A DNA stretch of 64,000 bases from CAIWHR01 sp963709525 (GCA_963709525.1 CAVPXB010000009.1:310001-374000), one strand, 5' to 3'. Numbered from the stretch's first letter, positions 37,466 to 46,712 are shown. Notes: generated from the sequence alone by a model not told the origin. Made by a program: numbers and translations.

Positions 37466-38868
37466 GTGCACCCCCGCACAGGTGGCATCGCCTGGTTCCC
37501 GCTGGGTCCGCGCGAGGTCTATCGACCGTCCTACGCCGTGAGCCGCGGCTACTTCCAGAACATCAACCGCAGCAACACGGTCGTCAACAACACGGTCGTC
37601 AACAATTACTACGACAACGTGAACATCACGAACGTCGTGTACGCCAACCGGCAGGTGCCGGGCGCGGTGGTCGCCGTGCCGACCGTTGCATTCGTCCAGT
37701 CGCAGCCGGTCTCCCGCGCCGCGGTGCAGGCACCCCGGGAAATGCTTGCCAGCGCTCCGGTCGCGTTTGTTCCTCAGGTCGCGCCCACGGACAAGAGCGT
37801 GCGCGGGGCAGCACCACAGAGCGACAAGCCGCCGCCGCGCGTGTTCGAGCGACCCGTCGTCGCCCGCACCGCACCGCCTGCCGCACACGCCGGCCTCGCG
37901 GCACAACAGCAGAAATTGACGGTGAGTCCGGGCAAACCACTCGACGACGCCGCACGCAAGGAATTGAAGCCTGCCGCGAACGCGCCGGCGCCCGTGGTCA
38001 AGGTGATGGCACCGACGAAGGCGGCACCGCCGACCACGCGCCCACCCGCGGCCACAGTGCCTGCACCTGCCGCCACGGCGCCCGCCACTGCTGCACGGGT
38101 GCCGGCACCGGAAGAGCGCGTCAAGCCCCAGCCCGTCGGGAAGGAAGTGCAGCGCGATCCAGCGGTAGCGCCACAGGATGCGCGGCAACCGCGCGCCCCG
38201 CAGCCGCAAACAGCGCCACTCGAACCGGAAACGCAGGCGCCGCAGAAACGCGCGGCACCGCCTGCACCGGAAGCACAGCCGCCGCAGAGACGCACGGCAC
38301 CGCCCGCACCGGAAGCGCAGTCACCGCAAAAACTTGCGTCGCCGCCCACGGCAGCCCCGGCGCCGCAGGTCGCACCGCCGGTACCGTCCGCCCGGCCCCC
38401 CGCGCAGCGGGCGAAACCCGAAGCCGCACCGACACCTGCCACGCAGCCGTCCGAACCGCGTGGAAAGGCCGCACCGCGCGAGCAACCGGTAGCAGCACCA
38501 CCTGCACCGCCGCAAAGCGCGCCGCAGTCGCGTGCCCCGCAGCTACAAGCACCGGAAGCGCAGTCACCACAAAAACGCGCTGCGCCGCCCACGGCGGCCC
38601 CGGCGCCGCAGGTCGCACCGCCGGTACCGTCCGCCCGCCCCCCGCGCAGCAGGCGAAACCCGAACGGGAAGCCGCCCCCGCAGCGAAGCAATCTGAACCA
38701 CGCAAGCCGGAAGCGGCACCCAAGCCCACGCCAGCATCGTCCCAGGCAACGCCCAAATCGGCGCCACAGGCTGAAAAACCCAAGCCCGCAGCGAGCGATG
38801 CAGCGGACAAGAAGACGGACACCGACGAGCAGAAGCGCGAGGAGGAAAGGCGCAAGCCCAAGGGATAG
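37466..38868 (+). pseudogene. proline-rich DUF6600-like protein, N-terminally truncated and frameshifted
   Basis: The frame opens with GIAWFPLGPREVYRPSYAVS and NNTVVNNYYDNVNITNVVYANR, which in full-length relatives comes after a signal peptide and a Trp-rich domain; both are missing, and no such coding is seen in the 180 bases upstream. The rest is a Pro/Ala/Gln-rich low-complexity tail containing a long tandem repeat (38309-38421 and 38551-38664, 242-bp period). A single base lost in the second copy near 38637 shifts the frame; corrected, it ends in DKKTDTDEQKREEERRKPKG at 38868. Confidence 0.6.
38309..38664 (+). repeat. internal direct repeat in the proline-rich gene
   Basis: A segment of about 113 bases at 38309-38421 returns at 38551-38664 with few differences; the core GCCGCAGGTCGCACCGCCGG is identical. 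It codes EAQSPQK and then APAPQVAPPVPSARPP twice. One base is missing in the second copy. Confidence 0.8.
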
Positions 38869-38921
38869 CCGCTGTCGACGTGCTACAGCAAGGGGAGCAC
38901 GCGCGGTCCCAGAAAGAGAAG

Positions 38922-38945
38922 CGGCCGGGAGAAAACTCCCGGCCG
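38922..38945. terminator. hairpin terminator between convergent genes
   Basis: CGGCCGGGAG (38922-38931), AAAA loop, CTCCCGGCCG (38936-38945): a perfect 10-bp stem. It lies between the 3' ends of the proline-rich gene and the leftward exported protein. On the minus strand it is followed by the pyrimidine-rich CTTCTCTTTCT. Confidence 0.7.
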
Positions 38946-39004
38946 TGGCATTTGGGTCCGCCCGCCCCCCAAGAAGGAAAGCGGTGCGGAAGACCTAGTG
39001 AAAC

Positions 39005-39595
39005 TCAGGCCTTGCCGTACTGCACCTTCGCGTTGCCGACGCACACATCCTTCGCGGATCCGGCAAGCGCATCGCACTTCTCGATCGCGACCTTGTACTC
39101 GGCGTCACGTTTGTCGGTGTTCGCTTCCTTGCGGGCGTCAGCCTGCTTCGTCGCTGCATCCTGGCGCGTGTCGGCTGCGACACGATCGACCTTGGCGTTG
39201 GCCTTGCCCTTGACGAGTGCGGCCTTGGCTTCCTTGACGCATACCGCCTTGGGGTTGCCGGCCTGGTCATCGCATTTCTCGATGGCGACGCCGTAATTCG
39301 CCTGCGCAAAAGCTACGCGTGCCTTTTCACGGGCCTTGGGTGTGTTCTCGTAGGCTGCAGCTGCGTCGGCCCTGGCCACGTTTTCCTTGCCCTTGGCTTC
39401 CGCGGTACAGATGTCCCTGGCATTTCCGCTCAGCGAAGCACAGGCGACCTTGTCGCTCTTGTACTGCGCTTCAGCACTGGTTTTCGCCGCGGCATAGCCT
39501 TCCTTCGACATCGGTGAGGGAGCGGTCTGTGCGACCACGGATCCGGCAAAGCCCAGCCCGGCAGAGATGAACAGCGCAATCAATAATCTAGACAT
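39005..39595 (-). CDS. exported Cys-pair repeat protein (hypothetical)
   Basis: 196 residues with a cleavable signal peptide (MSRLLIALFISAGLGFAGSVVAQ). The mature part is alanine/lysine-rich and helical, with three repeats in which two cysteines are spaced similarly: VACASLSGNARDICTAEAK, EKCDDQAGNPKAVCVKEAK and EKCDALAGSAKDVCVGNAK. The paired cysteines probably form disulfides in the periplasm. I know similar proteins in betaproteobacteria, often labelled TolA-like without evidence. Function unknown. Confidence 0.8.
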   Translation of the reverse strand: MSRLLIALFISAGLGFAGSVVAQTAPSPMSKEGYAAAKTSAEAQYKSDKVACASLSGNARDICTAEAKGKENVARADAAAAYENTPKAREKARVAFAQANYGVAIEKCDDQAGNPKAVCVKEAKAALVKGKANAKVDRVAADTRQDAATKQADARKEANTDKRDAEYKVAIEKCDALAGSAKDVCVGNAKVQYGKA

Positions 39596-39983
39596 TTCAT
39601 TTCCTTGAGTTTCAGGTACGGTATCGAGGGCCATAGCAAAGGCCAGGGACGCCAACACTGCAGATTTCACGATCGGAAGGTCTGATCCCGCCGCTTGGAG
39701 CGATGGGACCAAAGCGTGAACGGCGCCTTCTTCCTGCAAGCTGCACGATGCGCGCGATCTCCCCGCAGGTCTGTTCGCTGCCGCACGCATTGCCGCAGCC
39801 CCCTCGCCACCAACGCGTCATCCCGTGCCGAGTGCGCGCTACCGCACCGACAATGACCTGCGCCGGGCGCATGGTGGGCACTCGTACATCGACCGGTCTG
39901 GCGGCGTGGACTTTGTTTCCGATGGACTGCCGGCGGGTTCGAACGAGCAGCGCTCGTCGCGGCGCGCCGTCAGGAGAAACACC
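39596..39983. other. intergenic region, divergent
   Basis: About 390 bases between the leftward exported repeat protein and the rightward small exported protein. It should carry promoters for both. I recognised no gene and no convincing promoter pair; the open frames through it are without family marks. Confidence 0.4.
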
Positions 39984-40304
39984 ATGCGCACAGCAGCGGA
40001 TCACCCGGCACGAATCTCATCATGGATTTGCGGGGTCGCCATCTGTCTGGTGGCGACCGTGGGACTGGTGGCCGTCGCTCTTCCGGCACCGGCGTCGAAC
40101 GTCGCGGTCAAGGACGGCTTCGCTGCGCAGGGTGCGATGCGCAACGCCCATGCCATCGTGATCGCTGCCAACAGCGGAACGGAACATGGCTACGAAACGA
40201 CCGTGCGCTTTCGCGACGGCTCCACCACCGTGTTCTACGAGATGACGCAAAGAACCTGGCGACCAGGCAGTCGCGTGCTGGTGATCGGCAGCGGCACGCG
40301 ATGA
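39984..40304 (+). CDS. small exported or membrane-anchored protein (hypothetical)
   Basis: 106 residues. AGGAG (39972-39976) precedes the ATG. A hydrophobic segment (WICGVAICLVATVGLVAVAL, residues 18-37) is a signal or anchor. The C-terminal half HGYETTVRFRDGSTTVFYEM, then WRPGSRVLVIGSG, looks like the small beta-barrel tail found in SlyB-like and related outer-membrane glycine-zipper proteins, but the glycine zipper itself is missing. Function unknown. Confidence 0.6.
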   Translation: MRTAADHPARISSWICGVAICLVATVGLVAVALPAPASNVAVKDGFAAQGAMRNAHAIVIAANSGTEHGYETTVRFRDGSTTVFYEMTQRTWRPGSRVLVIGSGTR

Positions 40305-40413
40305 TCCATCCAGCGCCACATTCAAGTGAGCATCGGCCGGTGCCACAGCGACAGCGCCGGCGAGCCACACTGAAGACTCGCCGTCTACCCTCGATACGCC
40401 ACTCTTTCAGCGA

Positions 40414-40611
40414 CTACTTCTTGTTACCCTTCGCCGCGTCCTGGATGCTGTCGCCGGCCTTTTCGATCTGTTGCCCGACTTTGTCGACTGCCTTGTCGAC
40501 TTCCTTGCCGGCGCGCTCGGCCGGGCCTTCCTTGGCCTGACAGCCCGCAATGGCCACAAGGAAGGCGCCCACAACCAGCGCCGTGCCGATTCTCTTGCCT
40601 AGTATGTTCAT
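40414..40611 (-). CDS. small lipoprotein (hypothetical, entericidin-like)
   Basis: 65 residues. MNILGKRIGTALVVGAFLVAIAGC is a lipoprotein signal with lipobox IAGC near residue 24. The mature peptide is one amphipathic lysine/aspartate-rich helix (KEVDKAVDKVGQQIEKAGDSI). It resembles the entericidin-type gene at 15638 in size and style. A ribosome site AGGAG precedes the ATG at 40611. Confidence 0.8.
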   Translation of the reverse strand: MNILGKRIGTALVVGAFLVAIAGCQAKEGPAERAGKEVDKAVDKVGQQIEKAGDSIQDAAKGNKK

Positions 40612-41059
40612 CGTTCTCTCCTGGTAACCGCAGCGCTGCGCTCGAGCGAGGCGGTGTGCGGATGGCTCCCACTGCGGACACTTGACCGCGCCTTTGCGCT
40701 GCCTTGCGCGTCGTGCTGTTCCCGCGAAGCGGCGATCCACTGCTTCTGATCCATCGCTCCGCGCCTCCGTTTGCTCTGGCAATTTCACTCTAGGGCTCGG
40801 GCAAGCTGCCGTCTGTCCGCTGGCGCACACAAGATTGTGGAGGGTCTGCGTAGCTTGCAGCGGAAGTGCCGGTCATGGCGTCGATGCAGGCAAGAGTTAC
40901 GTCATTCCAGCGGCCGCGATCATCGCTTCGACCTGCTGTTGCATCTGCATAATCGCTACCTGGCCGCGTCCTCGATCTTGTCGCCACTGGCAGGTAAACG
41001 GCTACCGGGCCTCGGGCGCTAAAGAGGGCGAGCGCAATGCCCAGCCGGGCAGTGAACGC
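40612..41059. other. non-coding stretch
   Basis: About 450 bases upstream of the small lipoprotein gene and downstream of the M23 peptidase gene. Frames cross it but none shows a family motif or a sensible start. No hairpin terminator stood out. Confidence 0.4.
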
Positions 41060-42487
41060 CTATCGCCGTCGCTTTCCCCCACCCTTCCGCGTTGCCTTCA
41101 CAGGCTGCTGAGCCTCCGCGATCTCCTGCCCGCTCCGCCCTTCCAGCTTGGGCTTGATGTTGTCGTCGATCCACTTCTGGTCCCACCACTCCACGGGCAG
41201 CACTGCGACGCCATCGAGATAGATCCCGAAATGCAAGTGGTCGCCGGCGGCAAGCCCCGTCTCGCCTGTCTTGCCGAGGACTTGGCGCTTGGCGACGGAA
41301 TCACCCGCTTTGACGTCGATCGAACTGAGGTGCCCGTAGAGGCTGAAGAGGCCGAGGCCGTGGTCGAGGATCACGGTGTTGCCGTAGATGCCCAGGTCGC
41401 CGGTGAAGGCCACCGTGCCGCTGTTGGAGGCTTCGACCGGGTAGTTCTTCGTCACCGAGAGGTCGTAGCCGAGGTGATATGCGGTATCGATCGGCTCGCC
41501 GTTGTACGTGTACGTCCGCTGGTCCGCGAAGTTCGCCTCGACCTTCGAGTTGCTGAGCTGGGCGAACGCGTCCGTCCACAGCATCGAGGGCGTAACCTTC
41601 GTCGTGATCACGGTGATGCGGTCCTCGTTTTCCTTTCGCAGCCGCTTGTTCACGGCGACGAAGACGTCCTTTGGCCCGCCCTGCCGCGCGGTGACGTCGG
41701 TGAGCAGCGGCGCCACCTTGTTCTGCAAGAAGCTGTCCGATAGAGCGATGGTGCTCTTCTTGTACCGGACGTCCTTGAGTTCGTAGGCGAGCCGCATCTC
41801 GCGCGTGTTTCCGGCCTTGTCGGTGGCGACCAGCGTGGGCCTCGCGTCCGGCGGGATGTTGTAGGGATGCGCGAAGAGGGCCAGGAAGTGTTCTGGATGG
41901 TCCTTCACCTGGCCGGGGAAGCCCGGGAAGAAGTAATCGCCGATCTTCACCCCGCTGGTCGCCGTGTCCGCCGACGCCTTGTAGACGATCGCGCCTACGC
42001 CGCCGAAATTCACGTAGCGGTCGTCGGCAACGAGCTCCAGCGTGGGCGGCGTGATGTCGATCGTGAGGTTCTTCTCCAGCACGGCCTCGTTGCCGCTGAA
42101 GAAGTGCCACAGCGAGGCGTCGCGCGCGGTGACGCGAAGCACGGCGGGTCCTTCCTTCACGCCGGGCAGCTTCGTCACGGCCACCGCGATCTTCTTCTGG
42201 CTCACGGGTCTGTCGAAATGCTCGGAGGCGAGGCTATGCTCGGTGCCGCCTTGGGACAGCGTCGCCGTGACAGATTTCAAGCCCGTCCCCCTGTCGGTGA
42301 CCTGGATCTCAACTGGCGCCACGCCCAGGACGTCGACATTGGGCGAGACGGTGATCTGCGGCGGCACGGATTCGAAACGTGGCCGCAGGTAGTAAGCACT
42401 CCCGGCCATGGCGGCGATAACGATCAGGATGAGGACGACAACGATCGGGAGCTTGCTGCGAGCTCGATCGGACGGGAAAGCATTCAT
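41060..42487 (-). CDS. M23-family (LytM-type) peptidase, membrane anchored
   Basis: 475 residues. An N-terminal membrane segment (LPIVVVLILIVIAAMAGSAYYL, from about residue 13) anchors a large periplasmic part. Two Ig-like stretches follow (VLGVAPVEIQVTDRGTGL, then TIDITPPTLEL). The C-terminal M23 domain shows HLGYDLS (HxxxD), GIYGNTVILDHGLGLFSLYGHL and GDHLHFGIYLDG (HxH), the zinc-site pattern, so an active peptidoglycan endopeptidase is expected. The ATG at 42487 is directly before the anchor. The lysine/arginine-rich tail (KATRKGGGKRRR) is unusual. Confidence 0.88.
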   Translation of the reverse strand: MNAFPSDRARSKLPIVVVLILIVIAAMAGSAYYLRPRFESVPPQITVSPNVDVLGVAPVEIQVTDRGTGLKSVTATLSQGGTEHSLASEHFDRPVSQKKIAVAVTKLPGVKEGPAVLRVTARDASLWHFFSGNEAVLEKNLTIDITPPTLELVADDRYVNFGGVGAIVYKASADTATSGVKIGDYFFPGFPGQVKDHPEHFLALFAHPYNIPPDARPTLVATDKAGNTREMRLAYELKDVRYKKSTIALSDSFLQNKVAPLLTDVTARQGGPKDVFVAVNKRLRKENEDRITVITTKVTPSMLWTDAFAQLSNSKVEANFADQRTYTYNGEPIDTAYHLGYDLSVTKNYPVEASNSGTVAFTGDLGIYGNTVILDHGLGLFSLYGHLSSIDVKAGDSVAKRQVLGKTGETGLAAGDHLHFGIYLDGVAVLPVEWWDQKWIDDNIKPKLEGRSGQEIAEAQQPVKATRKGGGKRRR

Positions 42488-42855
42488 TCGGTCCCTCAGT
42501 GGGTTGGCGGCGAGCATCCGCTCGGCGAACCGCTCGCTGGCGGCGGGTGGCAGCATACCAGCCGGCACCTGGCGACCGCGCTGGTTCAGAGGATCGGGGC
42601 CCGCATTCTGGTGAGCGCGATGGCCTCTCAGGGTCGCAGTCACATAGGCTCACCGAGTCCCAGTCCAGCAGCACGTTCGGGCCAGACTCGACGACTAGCT
42701 ATCGAGGGTTCATCGCGCGCCGACAATGGTTCCGCGATGAAGCGTTGCCTGTTCGGCGGCGCTCCCGGGGTATCCTGTTTGCAGACGCCGGATGGACGAA
42801 GGCCCGGGAAGATTCCTGGCAGAACCCGGGGCCTTCTGTGGTACTGCCCTCCAGG
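42488..42855. other. non-coding stretch
   Basis: Nearly 370 bases between the M23 gene and the NsrR-like remnant. No gene, RNA or clear regulatory site was recognised. Confidence 0.4.
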
Positions 42856-43134
42856 TCAGGTGCGGATCAGCGCATGCGTCAGCGCGCGTCGCTTCTCGAC
42901 CACGTCGGCAAGCGTGTGCTCGTCCGGGGAGTCGTAGAGCGCATCAAAGGCGCTGACCAGGATTCGCTTCAGACGGCAGGGCGACGCGATTCGACAAGCG
43001 TGCGGGTCGCCTGACAGGCATTCGACGATCGGCGCGCTGCCCTCGCTCGCACGTACGATTTCGCCAAGCCGAATCTCCTCGGGGGATCGGGCCAGGCGAA
43101 TCCCGTCGCCGTTTCCTCGCGCGGACTCGGCGAT
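42856..43134 (-). pseudogene. NsrR-like Rrf2-family repressor, N-terminal half missing
   Basis: The recognisable part is the second half of an Rrf2 repressor: GNGDGIRLARSPEEIRLGEIVRA followed by the cluster-binding cysteines in VECLSGDPHACRIASPCRLK and the dimer-tail HTLADVV. Three cysteines so spaced are typical of NsrR, which senses nitric oxide with an iron-sulfur cluster. The helix-turn-helix half that should precede it is absent; upstream codons are unrelated. The adjoining NnrS remnant on the opposite strand fits a former nitric-oxide response pair. Confidence 0.65.
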
Positions 43135-43234
43135 GCCGATCTGTGCCGCGAGCGATCGGTCACGGCCGGGCGCTTCAGGCATGCGATGCCTGCCGCTCCA
43201 GCGGGTCCCGGCCGCAGGCGGGTTCCGCTCCCGT

Positions 43235-43640
43235 CCGGTTCGCGCTCTGGAGCCGGGGCTTCCGGCCGTTCTATTTGCTCGCGAGCAGCTTCGCTGCGAG
43301 TACTCGCGTTGCATCTATCGAACCTGGGGGTTGTGCCCTGGCCGGAACGGGCGAACCTGAAGGTCGGAGTTGATGTGGTCCTGTTCATCATGGCCGAGAC
43401 ACTCAGAGTGCCAATGGTGTGGGTCCTGCACATCGCGTACGGATGGATAGTCATCTACCTCGTGCTGCGTGGACTTGCGGCGCTGGGCATGGTGAGCGAA
43501 TTGCTCGCGGTTGATGCGCTGACGATCGGGGCGCTCGGCGGCATGACGATCGGCATGATGACGCGCACAGCGTCCGGCATCCGCGTGGACCTTGCGCACG
43601 CGGTGCCTTACGCAGCCCGCGCCTCGCCAGCTTCCTCGTA
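43235..43640 (+). pseudogene. NnrS family membrane protein remnant (internal deletion and frameshift)
   Basis: The start LWSRGFRPFYLLASSFAA is the NnrS N-terminus. Next, in another frame, comes RVPMVWVLHIAYGWIVIYLVLRGLAALGM and HALTIGALGGMTIGMMTR-like sequence (here VDALTIGALGGMTIGMMTR), which belong near the NnrS C-terminus. Some 200 or more residues of membrane protein between them are missing, and the tail runs into the ABC-ATPase gene (overlap 43608-43640). NnrS is a haem/copper membrane protein linked to nitric-oxide tolerance. Clearly non-functional as written. Confidence 0.7.
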
Positions 43641-44315
43641 GGTGCGCCCATCGCGAATATGGTAGATCCGCCGGAACGTCGGGATGATCTTTTCGTCGTG
43701 GGTGACGACGATGATCGCGGTGCCGAAGCGCTGCGCCATCTCGTTCAGGATCCGAATGACAGTCAGCGCCCGTTCGCTGTCGAGCGGTGCCGTCGGCTCG
43801 TCGGCGAGGATGATCGGCGGCTGATTGACCAGCGCGCGGGCGATCGCGACGCGCTGCTGCTCGCCGCCGGAGAGTTGCGGCACCTGCGCCTGCGCACGAT
43901 GGCCGACATCGAGCGCGGCGAGCATCTCCCGGGCCCGATCCCGCGCCTTGCCGTTGGGTATCCCGGCCAGCATCGGCAACACCGCCACGTTGTCGGTGAC
44001 ATCGAGGAACGGGATGAGATACGGTGCCTGGAACACGAAGCCGATGCGATCGCGCCGCAACGCGCGCAGATCGGCGACCTTCCACCCGTGGTCGTAGATG
44101 GTTTCCCCCGCCAGCGCCATGCGGCCCGACGTGGGCTCGATCACCGCACCGAGGCATTTCAGCAATGTGCTCTTGCCGGAGCCGCTGGGGCCGATCAACC
44201 CGACGACCTCGCCGGGCTGGACGATCATGTCCACGCCCTTCAGCGCATCGACTGCGGTATCGCCTTCGCCATAGCGCTTGGTGAGGCCGCGGATCTCGAT
44301 CGCCGGATGGGCCAT
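43608..44315 (-). CDS. ABC transporter ATP-binding protein (MacB/DevA type)
   Basis: 235 residues. Walker A GPSGSGKSTLLK near residue 43, Q-loop FVFQAPYLIPFLDV, signature LSGGEQQRVAIARAL, Walker B PIILADEPTAPLDSE and switch histidine VTHDEK are all present. It belongs to the class that pairs with a FtsX-like permease and an HlyD-type adaptor. Its ATG (44315) lies three bases after the permease stop in the corrected frame, so adaptor/permease and ATPase form one operon. The ATPase itself looks intact, unlike its partners. Confidence 0.92.
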   Translation of the reverse strand: MAHPAIEIRGLTKRYGEGDTAVDALKGVDMIVQPGEVVGLIGPSGSGKSTLLKCLGAVIEPTSGRMALAGETIYDHGWKVADLRALRRDRIGFVFQAPYLIPFLDVTDNVAVLPMLAGIPNGKARDRAREMLAALDVGHRAQAQVPQLSGGEQQRVAIARALVNQPPIILADEPTAPLDSERALTVIRILNEMAQRFGTAIIVVTHDEKIIPTFRRIYHIRDGRTYEEAGEARAA

Positions 44316-44318
44316 TGC

Positions 44319-45800
44319 CTAACCTCCGATCGCCGTCGCCGGGATCGATGCGCAGCGCGGCGCGAATGGCGACGATGCTTGCCAGCGCGCAGATCGCCAT
44401 CACCAGCGCGGCACCGACACGGCATCGCCGGGAAGCAGCAACACGTATTTGGGGAAGATCGGCGCCCACAGCGCCGCCGCGGTCCTGCCGACGACGAAGC
44501 CGATGACGCCCAACCCGGGCGCCTGCTGCAGGATCATGCCGGCGATGGTGCGATTGCGCGCGCCGATCAGTTTGAGCACCGCGATCTCGCGCACCTTGGC
44601 CAGCGTCATCGTGTAGATGATGAAGGCGACGATGGCGGCGCTGACCACGGCCAGGATGACGAGGAACATGAAGATCTGCTTCGCCGAGGTGGCGATCAGC
44701 TTGGCGATGAGGATCTCGTCCATGTCGGCGCGGGTGTAGGCCTCGAGGTGCTTCCAGCGCCGGATCTCCCGCGCCACGACCGTTTCGTCGGCGTAAGGGG
44801 CCAGCCGCAGCATGACGACATTCACCGTACGGCTGCTCGCCTGGCTCGCCTGCACGGCCTCGAGCAGTCCGGGCACGCCCGGGCGGTTGAACGCGGGATT
44901 GGCTGCAGTCCGCGCTCGCTCATCGACGATCGCCTCGTAGTGCGAGCGGGTGATCGGGCGCCCCGCCACCAGATTGCCGGCCTCGGCAACCCCGCGCACG
45001 CCGAGCAGCGCGCGGTAGGCGTCGTCGCGCACGCTTGATGGCTCCGCATACGGCCCCAGCGTGTCGCGCTGCACTACCCAGAGATCGGCGCCGACGTTCA
45101 GACCCTCGACGATCTGGCTGCGCCCGTCGAGCGTGGTGAAGCCCAGCTTCACCGGCCGGAACACGCCCCGCCCCGCGCTGACTTGCCAGACGCCGTCCTG
45201 CCGGCCGATGCGCTTCACCGCCGCCGCCGGCACCGAGCGGACGTTGGCGAGGTCGGCGGTGCGAATCGTCACTTCGACCAACTCGCCCACCGGTATGCCC
45301 TTGGGCCGATCTGCAAAACCGACGTTGACGATTCGCTCTTCGGTGACCGCATCGCTCACCCAGTCGATGCGCTCGACCTTGCCCGGATAGGCCCGCCTGG
45401 GATCGGAGCGCAGCACGATTTCTACCGGCTGACCGACGCGCACGGCGCCAGCCTGGCCCTGGTCGATGCGCGCCTTGATCCACAGGCTCGCCGGGTCGAT
45501 GACCTGGAGCACCGCCTGGCCGGCGACCAATGTGGTTCCGGGCTCGACCAGCCGGGCGCTGACCACGCCGTCGACCGGACTCGCGAGCCGCGCCTGCGCG
45601 CGCAGCTTGCCGACCCCCGCGACGTCGGCCAGCGCCCGGTCGCGGTCGCGCTGCGCCGCGGCCAATTGAGCGGCCGAAGCATCGACGGTGACCTTGGTCG
45701 GCGCGAGCGGCCTCTGGCTCATCACCAGCCAGCCGAGCAGCAGCACATCGGCAATACCAGCCACGATCAGCGCCGCCTTGCGGCCGAAGCGCAGGATCAT
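44319..45800 (-). pseudogene. fused HlyD-type adaptor and FtsX-like permease with internal deletions
   Basis: One frame of more than 460 residues begins like an adaptor (MILRFGRKAALIVAGIADVLLLGWLVM anchor) but lacks the first lipoyl half and hairpin. It continues with ASPVDGVVSARLVEPGTTLVAGQ and the beta-barrel, reaches SQIVEGLNVG, and then passes directly into permease sequence (ADLWVVQRDTLGPYAEPS) without the permease's first membrane helix. Three later helices follow (IFMFLVILAVVSAAIVAFIIY and others). Near 44405 and 44345 the frame shifts; corrected, it ends ALRIDPATAIGG at 44319. A good GGAGG precedes 45800. Either in-frame deletions or an assembly collapse. Confidence 0.7.
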
Positions 45801-45945
45801 CGTTGCCTCCTTCCCTGGTAGCCGTGCAGCAGCAACGGAAACAGTTGCCGTGCCCGCCTGGTCACGCCGGCTTCGTCGCCCACCAGCGCCGACTGCATGA
45901 CCAGGCCCTGAATCGCCCCGAGGAACAGCACCGGCGCCAGCGCTG
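45797..45945 (-). pseudogene. TetR-family regulator, C-terminal remnant
   Basis: Only about 45 residues are recognisable: LAPVLFLGAIQGLVMQSALV, then GDEAGVTRRARQLFPLLLHG, ending at a TGA that overlaps the adaptor ATG. This is the ligand-domain tail of the TetR regulators usually placed ahead of this kind of efflux operon. No helix-turn-helix part or start is found upstream, where the sequence is unrelated. Confidence 0.5.
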
Positions 45946-46205
45946 CATTCGCGCCACCTCCGCGGCCGATGATGCGGCGGTGGCTGGCGACGAGGCGAAT
46001 CCCGGAGCGGCCGCACCGGCTTGCGCCCAGCCCCAGCGCCGGGCGGCAGCCTGGCCGCGGAGGATCGTCAGCGGGCCGGCGAGCCGATCACCGCGATACG
46101 AATGGTTCCCAATTGCATTCCCGCGATCTTCGGTGTACAAGTGGCTGATGCATCCGGCAACACTGCGGATTCCTGACAAGAACTGCACTTTTCAAAGGTA
46201 GAGAG

Positions 46206-46712
46206 ATGGCGACCAATAGTGCGCTGTTTGGCCGAATTCAAATGCAGCATCTTGCCGTCAACAACCTCATCCAGTGGGGAGATCACCTGTCGGTCGAGGA
46301 TGCGGCGATAGACGCCCAGCACAAGGCGATATTTGACCTGGGAACCTCGGTTTACGAAAGCTGGCGCGGTGGAGGAAGGGTCGACGTCTTGCGCCCGGCG
46401 GTGGATAAACTTGCACATCTCCTTCCAGCCCACTTCAGCTATGAGGAGCGGCTGCTCGCCGAAATCGGCTACGAAGGACTGGACCAGCATAAGGCGGAGC
46501 ACCGCGGCATGCTCGACGAATTGGCGGTCATGCAGGGACGTTTCCACACCTTCAAGAACGGCCACGAATCCCCGGGCGGCTCCTTGCTGGCGCCCGGGTG
46601 GTCGATCATGCAATTCATACTCGCGTTTACCGTCGGACACGTCATGAGCAGCGACATGAGCTACGCCCGCCCCCTCATGGCCAGCCGAAACGTGGTGCGA
46701 GGGACAGCCTGA
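46206..46712 (+). CDS. bacteriohaemerythrin
   Basis: 168 residues with the di-iron helix-bundle pattern. AIDAQHKAIFDL near residue 38 supplies the second-helix histidine. AHFSYEERLL gives His and Glu, LDQHKAEHRGML two histidines, and FTVGHVMSSDMSY the final His and Asp. The expected tryptophan-histidine start is modified (IQWGDHLSVEDAAID). Haemerythrin domains bind O2 and can deliver it or sense it and NO. It follows GGTAGAGAG and stands alone, just beyond the damaged NO-response region. Confidence 0.85.
   Translation: MATNSALFGRIQMQHLAVNNLIQWGDHLSVEDAAIDAQHKAIFDLGTSVYESWRGGGRVDVLRPAVDKLAHLLPAHFSYEERLLAEIGYEGLDQHKAEHRGMLDELAVMQGRFHTFKNGHESPGGSLLAPGWSIMQFILAFTVGHVMSSDMSYARPLMASRNVVRGTA

Noticed and set aside
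37466..38868. CRISPR-like or other regular array in the proline-rich gene
   Set aside because: Only two long units of about 113 bp are present, they are coding, and there are no short repeats with unique spacers.
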